Shown here piece after piece: positions 28,729-37,437 of a stretch of DNA of 43,066 nt. Numbering within the stretch: position 1 is the stretch's first letter; each line of letters begins with the position of its first letter. Source of the stretch: Gemmatimonas sp. (lineage in GTDB: Bacteria; Gemmatimonadota; Gemmatimonadetes; Gemmatimonadales; Gemmatimonadaceae). The position numbers and the translations under genes are program-made. Location: NCBI GenBank assembly GCA_021154325.1, contig JAJKIR010000061.1:1-43066 (forward strand), written 5' to 3'. The notes beneath the pieces were generated by a model. That model saw only the letters and a list, made by a program, of their open reading frames with translations, ran no database searches and was not told the DNA's origin.

Positions 28729-29376
28729 ATGACCACGAGATACGGGCGTCACTGCATGATCGCGCTTTCAGCGGCGACCCTGCTCGTTGCCTGCAAGCCC
28801 AAGGACAACGCCACAGGCGACACGACCACCGCGGCTGGCGCGGTCGCCACGGGTTCCGACTCCGCGAATCGTGCGCGGACGGACAGCGCGAACAACGCCG
28901 CGAATGCCAGCAACAGCAACTGGTCCGATGCGCAGATTCTCGCGTTCACGGCTGCAGCCAACCGCGGTGAGATCGCCGAAGGCAAAGTCGCCGAGACAAA
29001 GGCGACGAACGCGAAAGTGAAGGCGTTCGCGCGACAGATGGTGACCGATCATCAGGCGATGCTGACCGAGGGCAACTCGTTCGCGAAGAAGAACAACATC
29101 ACGCCCGATTCGACGAAGGGCGATGTGCAGGACCTTCAGAAGGACGCGAACAACGAGCTTCAGGACCTGAACTCGAAGGCGAAGGGCGCCGATTGGGACA
29201 AGGAGTTCGTCGAGAAGGAAATCGACGGGCACAAGAAAGTGCTCGACAAGATTCAGAGCTTCCAGAACTCGACGCAGAACGCGCAGCTGAAGGACATGCT
29301 GACCAAGGCGTCGCAGAAGGTCCAGCAGCACCTCGACAAGGCGCAGGCGCTGAAGGACAGCACGCTCAAGAGCTAG
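28729..29376 (+). CDS. DUF4142 lipoprotein
   Basis: GGAGG precedes the ATG at 28729. The 215-residue product has a lipobox at C22 (TLLVAC), a low-complexity Ala/Thr/Asn linker (about 28-62), then a DUF4142 helical domain (about 65-205) with FTAAANRGEIAEGKVAETKA, FARQMVTDHQAM and HKKVLDKIQSFQ. DUF4142 is a ferritin-like all-helical periplasmic fold of unknown activity, here without an obvious full metal site. The 187-base gap upstream shows only a small hairpin-like stretch near 28620 (CTCTCGGCTGAGAG). Confidence 0.85.
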   Translation: MTTRYGRHCMIALSAATLLVACKPKDNATGDTTTAAGAVATGSDSANRARTDSANNAANASNSNWSDAQILAFTAAANRGEIAEGKVAETKATNAKVKAFARQMVTDHQAMLTEGNSFAKKNNITPDSTKGDVQDLQKDANNELQDLNSKAKGADWDKEFVEKEIDGHKKVLDKIQSFQNSTQNAQLKDMLTKASQKVQQHLDKAQALKDSTLKS

Positions 29377-29382
29377 TGGTCG

Positions 29383-29444
29383 GTGGTCGGTGAACCGTGG
29401 ACCGTGCACCGTGAATCGTGCACGGTTCACCGTTCACCGACCAC
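29383..29444. terminator. Nested hairpin between convergent genes (family B words)
   Basis: GTGGTCGGTGAAC (29383-29395) pairs perfectly with GTTCACCGACCAC (29432-29444). Inside it, ACCGTGCAC (29401-29409) pairs perfectly with GTGCACGGT (29418-29426). The hairpin fills the gap between the DUF4142 stop and the convergent hydrolase stop. There is no T-tract. Bidirectional termination is the most likely role. Confidence 0.7.
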
Positions 29445-29447
29445 GGT

Positions 29448-30257
29448 TCACGCGTTCAGCCACTGCATCGCCGCGCGGGCCATATCGGGTGGCACCATGT
29501 GCGGTCCCGTGAACTCGTGGAAGTCGACATCGTAGCCACTCGAGACGAGCTGCGCGGCGAGTCGGCGGCCGCAGTTGTCGATCGGCAGGATGCGGTCGTT
29601 CGTCCCGTGCGAGATGAAGATCTTCGGCCGGCCAACGCGCGCGGCTGGCGCGAGAATGCACGGCGAGAAGGCGACGATTCGGGAGAAGAAATCCCCGTTC
29701 GTCAGGCCTAACGAGAGCGCGTACGAGGCGCCATCCGAGAATCCCTCGATGATGATCCGGCTCGGATCGACGGCGCAGCGCTCGAACACGTGCGCGAGCG
29801 CGCGATCGATGAACGCCACGTCGGCGCCGTACGGCCCATAGAGAAAATCCCAGGTGCTGCCGCGCGAGTCCGGCGCGACGAGAATCGCCCCCGCGGCGTC
29901 CGCGAGCGGCAGGAAAGGCCTGATCCCGATCTCCGCCGACTGACCAGCTCCGTGCAGCATGAGAACAAGCGGTGCCGGCACCGCTGCGTCGTAGGATGTG
30001 GGGACGTACAGGAGCCCATCACGCCCGGTGGCGAGGCCGAGCGACGATTTTCCCAGCACCGGCTTGCCGGTCGGCGGAGCCGGCCTCGCGACGAGCCGGC
30101 CGGCCGGCGCCAGCTTCGTGTCCGCGTTCGGAGCAGAGCGGCAGCTGCCTGCGAGCGCGGCCGCGCCGGCGGCAAGCACGAGCCGAATCGCGTCGCGGCG
30201 ACTGACCGGCTTACCGTCAGATCCATCCTCTCCGAGAAAGCTCGCGCGCGGACGCAT
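29448..30257 (-). CDS. Tat-exported alpha/beta hydrolase (esterase/PHB depolymerase-like)
   Basis: From the ATG at 30257 the 269-residue protein carries a twin-arginine signal (SRRDAIRLVL at 19-28) followed by a lipobox-like LAGSC at C39. The hydrolase domain has the oxyanion LHGAGQS, the nucleophile elbow GFSDG, and the Asp and His of the triad in GTNDRILP and GPHMVPP. This resembles the PHB depolymerase/feruloyl esterase group, but the substrate is not readable. Tat export implies it folds before crossing the membrane. Confidence 0.85.
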   Translation of the reverse strand: MRPRASFLGEDGSDGKPVSRRDAIRLVLAAGAAALAGSCRSAPNADTKLAPAGRLVARPAPPTGKPVLGKSSLGLATGRDGLLYVPTSYDAAVPAPLVLMLHGAGQSAEIGIRPFLPLADAAGAILVAPDSRGSTWDFLYGPYGADVAFIDRALAHVFERCAVDPSRIIIEGFSDGASYALSLGLTNGDFFSRIVAFSPCILAPAARVGRPKIFISHGTNDRILPIDNCGRRLAAQLVSSGYDVDFHEFTGPHMVPPDMARAAMQWLNA

Positions 30258-30387
30258 TGCGCCCGAAGCTAGCCGTGCCCGCGCTCGTGTCCATCGGCGC
30301 GGGACGAAGCGACCGCGCGCCGGGGCGAGGCTCCATCGCCTCGGCATCTTCCGTCGCGCGGTATCTTGCGGCCATCCGGGAGCTCAC

Positions 30388-31869
30388 ATGTCGATCGAAT
30401 CCGCCGAGCCGGCAGCACCCAGCGTTCGCACCCAGCCCGTCGCGCCGACTGCCGCCGCGATCGAGCCCGACGAGTTGCGCGCCGTCGAGATGTTCGCCGA
30501 TCTCCGGCCCGACGAGATCGCGTGGATCGCCGCGCACTGCGAGCGTATCGTCCTCACCCCGGGTCAGCTCCTCCTGGTCTCGGGGCAGCCGGCCGAATGG
30601 ATGTTCATCGGCCTCCGCGGCACGATCGAGGTCCGGCGCGAGCAGCTCGGCGCGAGTGTGCCCGCGTACGTCTTTCATGCGGGCGATGTCGCGGGCGTGA
30701 TTCCGTACTCCCGGATGAAGGAGTTCGTCGGCAACGGACGCGCGGCGACGCACGCCGCCGTTGCGCGCTTTCCACGCACGCTTTTCCCGGAGCTCCTGCG
30801 ACGCGTCCCCACGCTGGCACCCCGCTTCGTCGCGCTCCTCGCCGATCGCGTGCGTGACGCGACGCGCCGCGAGGCTCAGCTCGAGCGGCTGCTCGCGTTA
30901 GGCAAGCTCTCCGCCGGTATCGCCCACGAGTTGAACAATCCCGTCTCGGCGATCATCAACTCGTTCGCCGAGGCGGGTCGCCGGCTGCGTCACCGTGGCC
31001 AGCTCGTCGTGGAGCTCGTGCGGTGCGGCGCGTCGCCCGAAGTGCTCGAGCGGCTCGCAGCGCTGCGCCCGACCGCTGACGCGCATGCACGCGGCCTCGA
31101 CCCGATCGCGCGCAGCGATCGGCTCGACAAGGTCGACGGGTGGCTGCGGAGTGTCGGGCTCGCCGAGCCGTGGACGTATGCCGCCACCTTCGTCGACGCG
31201 GGCCTCGACATCCCCGACCTCGAGGCGGCAACGGCCGATCTGCCTAACGCGGCACGTCCGGCCGCGCTGAAATGGCTGGAGGCGGGACTCGCTCTCGACG
31301 GGTTGTTCACGTCTGCGGAGCGCGCCGGCACTCGCGTCGCGGAGATTGTAGAAGCGGTGAAGGGCTACACGAACCGCGACCGCGGGCGCGACATGACTGA
31401 CGTCGACCTCCGCGACGGGCTCGACGCGACGATCGCGCTCTTCGCCAGCCGCTTTCGCGAGCGCGGGGTAACGCTCGAGCGTGAGCTCGACGTCCCGCTG
31501 CCGCGCTTGCGCGCATATGCCGGCGATCTGAATCAGGCCTGGTCGCACCTCATCGAAAACGCGTTGGACGCCGTGTCCGCGCTCGGTACCGCGGGGCGCG
31601 TCGTCGTCCGCGCGTGGCCCGAGGACGGTGTCATAGTCGTGGAGGTGCGGGACAACGGGCCCGGAATTCCCGAGCCGCTGCAGGAGCGCATCTTCGAGCC
31701 GTTCTTCACGACGAAGGAGCCGGGCCATGGCACTGGCCTCGGCCTCGACATCGCGCGACGGATCATCACCGATCTGCACGGTGGCGAGTTGATTGTGGAG
31801 TCGACGCCCGGCGACACGCGCTTCATCGTTAGGCTGAAGCTCACCACGGTCGCTACCCTCGGCGTCTGA
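30388..31869 (+). CDS. Soluble sensor histidine kinase with cyclic-nucleotide-binding-like domain
   Basis: Starting at the ATG at 30388 the protein has 493 residues and no transmembrane helix. About 33-158 form a cNMP-binding-like domain (ILTPG-type turn at VLTPGQLLLVSGQPAEWMFI). The H-box is LSAGIAHELNNP with H180, followed by a long helical insert to about 330. Then come the N-box (LIENALDA), G1 (DNGPGIP), F-box (EPFFTTK) and G2 (GTGLGLDI) of a complete ATPase. No response regulator is adjacent, so it is an orphan kinase; the sensed ligand is unknown. Confidence 0.9.
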   Translation: MSIESAEPAAPSVRTQPVAPTAAAIEPDELRAVEMFADLRPDEIAWIAAHCERIVLTPGQLLLVSGQPAEWMFIGLRGTIEVRREQLGASVPAYVFHAGDVAGVIPYSRMKEFVGNGRAATHAAVARFPRTLFPELLRRVPTLAPRFVALLADRVRDATRREAQLERLLALGKLSAGIAHELNNPVSAIINSFAEAGRRLRHRGQLVVELVRCGASPEVLERLAALRPTADAHARGLDPIARSDRLDKVDGWLRSVGLAEPWTYAATFVDAGLDIPDLEAATADLPNAARPAALKWLEAGLALDGLFTSAERAGTRVAEIVEAVKGYTNRDRGRDMTDVDLRDGLDATIALFASRFRERGVTLERELDVPLPRLRAYAGDLNQAWSHLIENALDAVSALGTAGRVVVRAWPEDGVIVVEVRDNGPGIPEPLQERIFEPFFTTKEPGHGTGLGLDIARRIITDLHGGELIVESTPGDTRFIVRLKLTTVATLGV

Positions 31870-31875
31870 TCGCGA

Positions 31876-32652
31876 TCAGCCGAGCCCGCGCTCGAAAGCG
31901 CCAACGTCCTGAAAGTACGTGACGACGGTGTCGGGCTGACCGGGTTGCGTGTATAGCTCCTCTCGGGGCGAAGCGATCAGCTCCTCGATGGCGGCGGCAA
32001 TTTCGTCGGCGTTCTGGATCGGCGGTCCACCGCCCGGACGCGAGGCCCAGGTGACGGCCGGTGTGCCGCCGAGCGCGTTGCGCGCGAACTCGGTCGTCAC
32101 CATGCCGGGCATGACGAGCGAGACGTAGATCTCCGGATACTCGCGCCGAAGGTCCATCCGCAGATTCGCGGTGAGCGCGTTGAGCGCTGCCTTGGCCGCG
32201 TTGTACGCGGAGCGATACGTCGCGAGCGGCACGCGTGACAGAAATGAGGAAACGTTGATCAGGTGCCCGTGGCCACGCGCTTTGAAGTGTGGAACGATCG
32301 CCTGCATGCCGTAGAGCGCCGACTTCACGTTTACCGCCATCATCTCGTCGAACTGCTCGTCGGTGAGCTCGAGCACCGGAGCGTTGATCCCACGGCCGGC
32401 GTTGTTCACCCAGACGTCGACGCAACCGAATTGCGCGAAGGCTTCGTCGCGCAGACGCTCGACGTCCGCGCGCCGCGTCACGTCCACCGTGACCGTCTTC
32501 GCATTGCCGGCCTCGATGGCCACCGCGCGGAGCGCGTCAGGCCGACGTGCACCGAGGACAAGCCGGAAGCCCTGACGGCCGAGCCGGCGGGCGAGGGCAG
32601 CGCCGATGCCGCTGCTCGCGCCGGTGATGACGACCACGGGTTGATCAGACAT
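31876..32652 (-). CDS. Short-chain dehydrogenase/reductase
   Basis: The 258-residue protein starts at the ATG at 32652. The NAD(P)-binding glycine motif TGASSGIG (10-17), NNAG (83-86), a catalytic Ser at 135-136 and the Y150-x-x-x-K154 pair are all in place. Arg residues just after strand 2 (GARRPDA) suggest NADPH. Substrate unknown. The stop is 6 bases from that of the convergent histidine kinase. A 60-base divergent region separates it from the PagL-like gene. Confidence 0.92.
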   Translation of the reverse strand: MSDQPVVVITGASSGIGAALARRLGRQGFRLVLGARRPDALRAVAIEAGNAKTVTVDVTRRADVERLRDEAFAQFGCVDVWVNNAGRGINAPVLELTDEQFDEMMAVNVKSALYGMQAIVPHFKARGHGHLINVSSFLSRVPLATYRSAYNAAKAALNALTANLRMDLRREYPEIYVSLVMPGMVTTEFARNALGGTPAVTWASRPGGGPPIQNADEIAAAIEELIASPREELYTQPGQPDTVVTYFQDVGAFERGLG

Positions 32653-32712
32653 TTGCAATTGTGTCCTGGTCCTAGCGAGAGAGGGTATACGCCGATGTAG
32701 GTTACACGCTCC

Positions 32713-33417
32713 ATGCCCAGGATTCTCACTTCGATAGCGGTCGCGGCGCTCGCGATCGCCACCAATTACTCGTCTGCGTCGGCGCAGACCGCCGCCAGCG
32801 TCAACTCCGACTCCGGCGCGGGCTTTGGCCTGCACGCTCCGTCCATATACGGCGCGTGGATCGCCGGGGCGCGGCACTCGGCGTTCCACACGCGAACCGG
32901 TGCTACGGGCTACCGCAACTTCTACCTCACGAGCGTACGCTTCGCCTGGTCGATTGGAGACCCTCAGTCACGACCGGTGAGCGGATCGTACTTCATCGAC
33001 CTCATCCCCGCGGCCGTGTCGACGGACATGCCCGAGTATCACTGGAACTCGCACTGTCGGCCGGAGACGCTCTGTCCGGGTGCGACGCCGATTCCGCATA
33101 GCGTTTACGCTTTTGGTCTGACGCCGATCGGCTGGGCAGTCGGCGTCGGCCGCGGGCCGGCGCACCTAACGATCGAGGCGAGCGGCGGCGGGCTCTGGTT
33201 CCGGCGGCGCATTCCCGATCCGGTGGCGACCCGATTCAATTTCACCGCGTCGGCGGGCCCGACCCTCGAGCTGCGCGTCACGCAGTCGCAGACGGTGCGC
33301 ATCGGCTACCTCTGGCATCACACGTCGAACGGCGGCACGGGGAAGGTGAACCCGGGACTCAACTCCGGAATCCTCGCCGCCGGTCTCCTCTGGAGATCCC
33401 CGGCGAGCCACCGCTGA
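32713..33417 (+). CDS. PagL-like lipid A deacylase / acyloxyacyl hydrolase family
   Basis: The 234-residue protein has a signal peptide (about 1-24, ending ASAQ) and the all-strand pattern of a small outer-membrane barrel. Near the end is the motif WHHTSNGGTGKVNPGLNSG, matching the HxSN...NPG signature of PagL, whose His and Ser are catalytic. PagL removes the 3-O acyl chain of lipid A in the outer membrane. The catalytic Glu cannot be pinned by eye, so activity is inferred, not shown. Confidence 0.75.
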   Translation: MPRILTSIAVAALAIATNYSSASAQTAASVNSDSGAGFGLHAPSIYGAWIAGARHSAFHTRTGATGYRNFYLTSVRFAWSIGDPQSRPVSGSYFIDLIPAAVSTDMPEYHWNSHCRPETLCPGATPIPHSVYAFGLTPIGWAVGVGRGPAHLTIEASGGGLWFRRRIPDPVATRFNFTASAGPTLELRVTQSQTVRIGYLWHHTSNGGTGKVNPGLNSGILAAGLLWRSPASHR

Positions 33418-33419
33418 GA

Positions 33420-34031
33420 TCAGCCCGGCGCCGGTGTGAGCGCCGCGGAGCGAACGACGTCGACGGTGTAACCGTTGCGGCTGAGCAGCTCCTTGAGCAC
33501 GCGCGCGGCGCTGCTGTCGGCGTGGACGAGGAGTCCGGATTGCTCGCCCGCCGTGTACAGCTGATGGCGGACCTGCCGCTGGATCGCGTCGCGATCTTCT
33601 GGCTGGAACGGATTGAAGAGCCCCGCGCGCTCGTCGTACGTGCGGACATCGAGAACCTCGACGCTCATCAGTCGCGCCCGCGGCAGTGTGATCGTTATGC
33701 GTCGCGCCGCGTCGTCGATCTGGACGTTGGTCGCCGCACCGAGGTCGATGCCGGCGCTCACCTTGCCGGTGACGACGAGCAGAGCGCGCTTCGTGAAGCC
33801 GTAGCGGGACGCGTCATACACGACGACGTCTCGCAGCGTCATCTCCGTCGAAACGAGCTTCGCGACGTCCTGCAGCTGCTGCACGACGAGACTATGGGAC
33901 ACACGCGGCGGCTCGGGCTTCGGCAGCAGGCTGAAATTCGCTGCGCCGCGCGCGATGCCGAGGCCGAGTCCGAGGATCAGCACGAGCCCCGCGGCGAACA
34001 CAAGCCACCCGATGGTGTGTTTCAGCCGCAT
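33420..34031 (-). CDS. DUF4230 single-pass membrane protein
   Basis: The ATG at 34031 is preceded by GAGG at good spacing and gives 203 residues; an ATG at 34058 is the alternative. A transmembrane helix (about 7-26) precedes an extracytoplasmic DUF4230-like domain: VVQQLQDVAKLVSTEMTL, then VTGKVSAGIDL, RRITITLPRARLMSVEV and a C-terminal helix VLKELLSRNGYTV. The family's role is unknown. Two bases separate its stop from that of the convergent PagL-like gene. Confidence 0.75.
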   Translation of the reverse strand: MRLKHTIGWLVFAAGLVLILGLGLGIARGAANFSLLPKPEPPRVSHSLVVQQLQDVAKLVSTEMTLRDVVVYDASRYGFTKRALLVVTGKVSAGIDLGAATNVQIDDAARRITITLPRARLMSVEVLDVRTYDERAGLFNPFQPEDRDAIQRQVRHQLYTAGEQSGLLVHADSSAARVLKELLSRNGYTVDVVRSAALTPAPG

Positions 34032-34140
34032 CGATCGCCTCGCGTCGTTGTCATACATTGAACGTAGTGGACGTTCGCGTCGCTGATTGCCACCAGAACT
34101 GACGACGACCATTATCCGGGCGTCATCCACCCCACCCATC

Positions 34141-35778
34141 ATGCTCCGACAATTCGTCTCGCTGCTCGCGCTCGCCGCGACGATCGCATTCGACGCGCGC
34201 GCGCAGGCGCCAGACACGCTCTACGACATCGTCATCCGCAACGGCCGCGTGCTCGACGGCCAGGGCAATCCATGGATTGCCGCGGATGTGGCCATCAGGG
34301 ATGGCCACTTCGTAAGGATCGGGCGCGTGAGCGGCCACGGAAAAACCGAGATCGATGCGCGCGGCAAGTATGTCTCCCCTGGATGGATAGACATGATGGA
34401 CCAATCGGGGCAGGTGCTGCCGCACAACGGACTGGCCGAGAACAAAGTGAAGGAGGGCGTCACGACGGCAATCGGCGGCGAAGGCGGGACGCCCGTACCG
34501 GCGGCCCAAATTCCGCAGTACTTCGCGACGCTCGAGCGGCAGGGGATCAGCATCAACTTCGGCACGTATTTCAGCGAGACGCAGACACGAGTTGCGGTCA
34601 TCGGCCGCTCGGCGCGCGCACCGACGGCGGCGGAGCTCGATCGCATGCGCGCCATCATGGACACCGCCATGCGCGCCGGTGCGATGGGGATGACGACGGC
34701 GCTCATCTATCCGCCGTCGAGCTACGCGACGACCGACGAGCTGGTGGAGGTCGGCAAAGCGGCTGCGTCGTTAGGCGGCATCTACGCCAGCCACATTCGC
34801 GGGGAAGGGAAGGAGGTCGTGCAGGCCGTCGGCGAAGCGATCGCGGTCGGCGAGCGCGCGGGGATGCCAGTGGAAGTCTTCCATCTGAAGGTCGCGCACA
34901 AACCCGGGTGGGGCGTGCTGATGGATTCGGTGCGCATGGAAGTCGAAGCGGCGCGGGCGCGCGGCGTGGACGTGGCGGCCGACATGTACGTCTACACGGC
35001 GGGCGGCACGGGACTCGAGGCCACGATCCCGAGCTGGGCGCACGAGGGCGGGACGGACTCGCTGAAGGCACGTCTCGCCAATGCGACTATTCGCGCGCGG
35101 CTCAAGAACGAGCTCACGACCGGCTCGCCGGGGTGGTGGAACATCATCGAGGCGGCGGGTGGCTGGGACGGCGTGGTGCTGGTGAACGCGCGCAACCCCG
35201 CGAACAAGAAGTACGAGACCAAGAGCATCGCCCAGATCGCGAAGGAGATGGGGAAAGATCCAGCCGACGTCGCGTTCGATCTCGTTATGCAAGGGCAGGG
35301 ACGCGTCATGGCGATCTACCACATGATGGGGGAGCAGGACATCGAGACGGCGCTCCGCTTTCCGTGGACGAGCATCGGCAGTGACGCGGGCGCGATTCTC
35401 AAGTACGGCGAGCCGGACGAGACAGGGCTGCCGCACCCTCGCAGCTTCGGGAACTTCCCGCGTGTGATCGCGCGCTACGTGAAGGAGCGAAAGGTCCTCA
35501 CGCTCGAGGACGCGATTCGCAAGATGACCTCCTGGCCGGCGACGCGGATGCGTCTCGCCAACCGCGGCGCGATCCGCGAGGGGAACTGGGCGGACGTCAC
35601 GATCTTCGATCTCGACCAGTTACAAGATCGCTCAACTTACGAAAGCCCGATGGAGTTCCCGACGGGGATCGAGTGGGTGCTCGTGAACGGCGTCGTCACC
35701 GTCGATCATGGGAAGCACACAGACGCGAAAGCCGGGCGTGTGCTGAGGGGACCGGGGTATACCCCGGGTCGAGACTGA
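34141..35778 (+). CDS. D-aminoacylase-like amidohydrolase, secreted, lacking the first HxH motif
   Basis: The ATG at 34141 opens a 545-residue protein with a signal peptide (about 1-21). It follows the N-acyl-D-amino-acid deacylase design: a beta domain (YDIVIRNGRVLDGQGNP), a TIM-barrel with the metal-ligand segments ASHIRGEG and FHLKVAH, the Asp in GSDAG, and a closing beta domain (NWADVTIFDLDQL). The strand-1 site usually reads as ID(V/M)HxH; here it is IDMMDQSG, and the usual Cys site reads GGEGG. Only one metal may be bound. Substrate is probably an N-acyl amino acid or small peptide-like amide. Confidence 0.8.
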   Translation: MLRQFVSLLALAATIAFDARAQAPDTLYDIVIRNGRVLDGQGNPWIAADVAIRDGHFVRIGRVSGHGKTEIDARGKYVSPGWIDMMDQSGQVLPHNGLAENKVKEGVTTAIGGEGGTPVPAAQIPQYFATLERQGISINFGTYFSETQTRVAVIGRSARAPTAAELDRMRAIMDTAMRAGAMGMTTALIYPPSSYATTDELVEVGKAAASLGGIYASHIRGEGKEVVQAVGEAIAVGERAGMPVEVFHLKVAHKPGWGVLMDSVRMEVEAARARGVDVAADMYVYTAGGTGLEATIPSWAHEGGTDSLKARLANATIRARLKNELTTGSPGWWNIIEAAGGWDGVVLVNARNPANKKYETKSIAQIAKEMGKDPADVAFDLVMQGQGRVMAIYHMMGEQDIETALRFPWTSIGSDAGAILKYGEPDETGLPHPRSFGNFPRVIARYVKERKVLTLEDAIRKMTSWPATRMRLANRGAIREGNWADVTIFDLDQLQDRSTYESPMEFPTGIEWVLVNGVVTVDHGKHTDAKAGRVLRGPGYTPGRD

Positions 35779-35793
35779 GGTGCGCTGCCGGGC

Positions 35794-36046
35794 GAGACTG
35801 AGATCTCAGATCTGAGAGCTCAGATCGGTCCTTCTCGGAGCCCCTAACGAGCATCTCACCCACGACAGCGAGTCCAGAATCGAGACGTCAGCGCCGAGTC
35901 CTCAGACGTGAGACTCTGAATCTCGATCTCACGTCTGCCATCTCGAGGCCGAGATCTCGATTCTGGACTCGCCGTACCGGGTGAGATGCCGATCCGGCGC
36001 AGCGAGGAAGCCCGATCTCGGAACTGAGATCCGAGATCTCAGTCTC
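35794..36046. repeat. Large nested inverted-repeat element (family C)
   Basis: Four perfect stems nest inside each other: 35794-35807 with 36033-36046 (GAGACTGAGATCTC), 35851-35861 with 35979-35989 (GCATCTCACCC), 35870-35885 with 35955-35970 (GAGTCCAGAATCGAGA), and 35903-35913 with 35927-35937 (CAGACGTGAGA). It fills most of the 346-base gap between convergent genes and has no open reading frame of note. It also contains, at 35798-35823, a one-mismatch copy of the palindrome at 24377-24402. It could be a miniature mobile element, a structured RNA or a terminator block. Confidence 0.8.
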
Positions 36047-36062
36047 ATCTCAGGTCTGAAGG

Positions 36063-36105
36063 AAAAAAATTCGCGGGGCACGGACCGAAGTCCGTGCCCC
36101 GCGAA
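36063..36105 (-). terminator. Strong intrinsic terminator of the outer-membrane protein gene
   Basis: A 16-bp perfect stem (36070-36085 with 36090-36105) closes a CGAA tetraloop. On the minus strand it is followed by seven T (plus-strand A at 36063-36069), 20 bases after the stop of the gene ending at 36125. Confidence 0.93.
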
Positions 36106-36124
36106 CTCGCTCAGGGTCGAGCGA

Positions 36125-36856
36125 TTACTTGCCGTACGAGAGGTTCAGACCGAGCACGGTCTTGCCGTTCTCGATGAACACCTTCTGCATGCCGACGCTG
36201 ACGCCCCAACCATTGCGGTGCGTCATGCCGAGGCCCGCGCCCATCATGAAGCGCGTGCCGCTCTCCGAAGCGCCGTTGGCGCTGAGACGGCCCCAGCCGA
36301 AGCCAGGCGTCACGAACGGGGCCCACGTCATATCGCCGTTCTTGAGCACGAGCGCGAGGGGCGCGCCAGCGCTGAACGAGAGGGCGGTGATGCTGTTGTC
36401 CGTGCCCGTGCCGTCATCAGGATTTGCCCAACCGAGATCACCGCGAGCACTCAGGGTGAACAGGTTGGCATTCTTGCCCTGGCCCAGTGCCCAGGCACCG
36501 AGATTGGTCTCGGCATTGGCGCCGAGCATCAGGTTGCTCTTCGATCCATCCGCGCTCGGGCTCATGAAGCCCAGGCTGCCGCCGAGCGAGAACCCGCTCA
36601 ATGGCATCGAGATGGACGCGCCGAACGAATTGAAGCCGGCGGCGTCATCGGAGAGATGGCCGTACTGGCCCGTGACCGAATAACCCTTGGCAATTCTGCC
36701 GAGCATGGCGCTGCTGACGACCGGCGTCATCGCGCCGACCGGCGTCGTCGAGAGCGCGAGGTACGCTGCCGCGTCGCCCAGGCTCGTTTGCGCCTGAGCA
36801 GACGCAGCGACTCCCAGCGACGTGAGCGAAGTCAGAACGATGGCGAACTTCCGCAT
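36125..36856 (-). CDS. Outer-membrane beta-barrel protein, unknown role
   Basis: GGAGG precedes the ATG at 36856. The 243-residue product has a signal peptide (about 1-23, ending AQAQ) and Gly/aromatic strands through the whole length (GASISMPLSGFSLGGSLGFMS, then GMTHRNGWGVSVGMQKVF), as expected for a small barrel. Each strand alternates polar and apolar residues. No family is recognised. It is divergent from the BlaI-type repressor and ends in a strong terminator, so it is probably a well-expressed single gene. A dyad AGTTGC/GCAACT (36938-36952) lies upstream. Confidence 0.7.
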   Translation of the reverse strand: MRKFAIVLTSLTSLGVAASAQAQTSLGDAAAYLALSTTPVGAMTPVVSSAMLGRIAKGYSVTGQYGHLSDDAAGFNSFGASISMPLSGFSLGGSLGFMSPSADGSKSNLMLGANAETNLGAWALGQGKNANLFTLSARGDLGWANPDDGTGTDNSITALSFSAGAPLALVLKNGDMTWAPFVTPGFGWGRLSANGASESGTRFMMGAGLGMTHRNGWGVSVGMQKVFIENGKTVLGLNLSYGK

Positions 36857-36985
36857 GATCCGTCCTCCAAGAGGAGTGGGTGTGATCGTGTTCACATCTG
36901 ACGGGGACTGACCCGTCGCTAGGGGGACGACCCGCCAAGTTGCAAGGCAACTAATGACTCCTTTGTCAGGACACTTCCGACCCTC

Positions 36986-37020
36986 TTGACTTTTCGAGCG
37001 AAGTGTTGAAAAATCAACAC
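36986..37020 (+). promoter_or_regulatory. Promoter with BlaI-type operator
   Basis: TTGACT (36986-36991) and AAAAAT (37009-37014), 17 bases apart, look like -35 and -10 boxes. A perfect dyad GTGTTGA (37003-37009) and TCAACAC (37014-37020) with a 4-base A spacer covers the -10 box. The BlaI-like gene starts 25 bases on, so autorepression is the simplest reading. Confidence 0.7.
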
Positions 37021-37044
37021 ACCTGATCCCCTGAGGCTATTCTG

Positions 37045-37437
37045 GTGTCACCCCATCGCGCGGACGAAGCGCTCACGCGCCGCGAGCGGCAGGTCATGGA
37101 CATTCTCTTCCGCCGCGGCGAAGCAACCGTGTCGGAAGTCATGGCCGAGCTGCCCGATCCGCCCACCTACTCGGCGGTTCGGTCCATCCTCCGCATCCTC
37201 ACGGAGAAAGGACAGATCACCCACCGCGACGACGGCCCTCGTTATGTGTACCTGCCGTCGAAGAGCGCGGAGCGCGCGCAGGAAGATGCGCTCGAGCACG
37301 TGGTGCGCACGTTCTTCGATGGGTCCCACGAGCAGGCGATGACCGCGCTGCTCCGCATCTCCGACGCCGAGCTGTCCGACGCCGAGATCGATCGTCTTCG
37401 TGACCGCATTCGCCGCGCTCGCTCGAGCGGGAGATGA
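37045..37437 (+). CDS. BlaI/MecI-family repressor
   Basis: The GTG at 37045 has a nearby GAGG. The 130-residue protein is a BlaI-type winged helix (TRRERQVMDILFRRGEATVSEVMAEL, then TYSAVRSILRILTEKGQITHRDDG) with a helical dimerisation end. Repressors of this family are cut or released when a partner BlaR1 protease senses its signal. Its stop overlaps the start of that partner (ATGA at 37434). Regulated genes are probably its own operon, with the operator at 37003-37020, and perhaps the divergent barrel gene. Confidence 0.93.
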   Translation: MSPHRADEALTRRERQVMDILFRRGEATVSEVMAELPDPPTYSAVRSILRILTEKGQITHRDDGPRYVYLPSKSAERAQEDALEHVVRTFFDGSHEQAMTALLRISDAELSDAEIDRLRDRIRRARSSGR

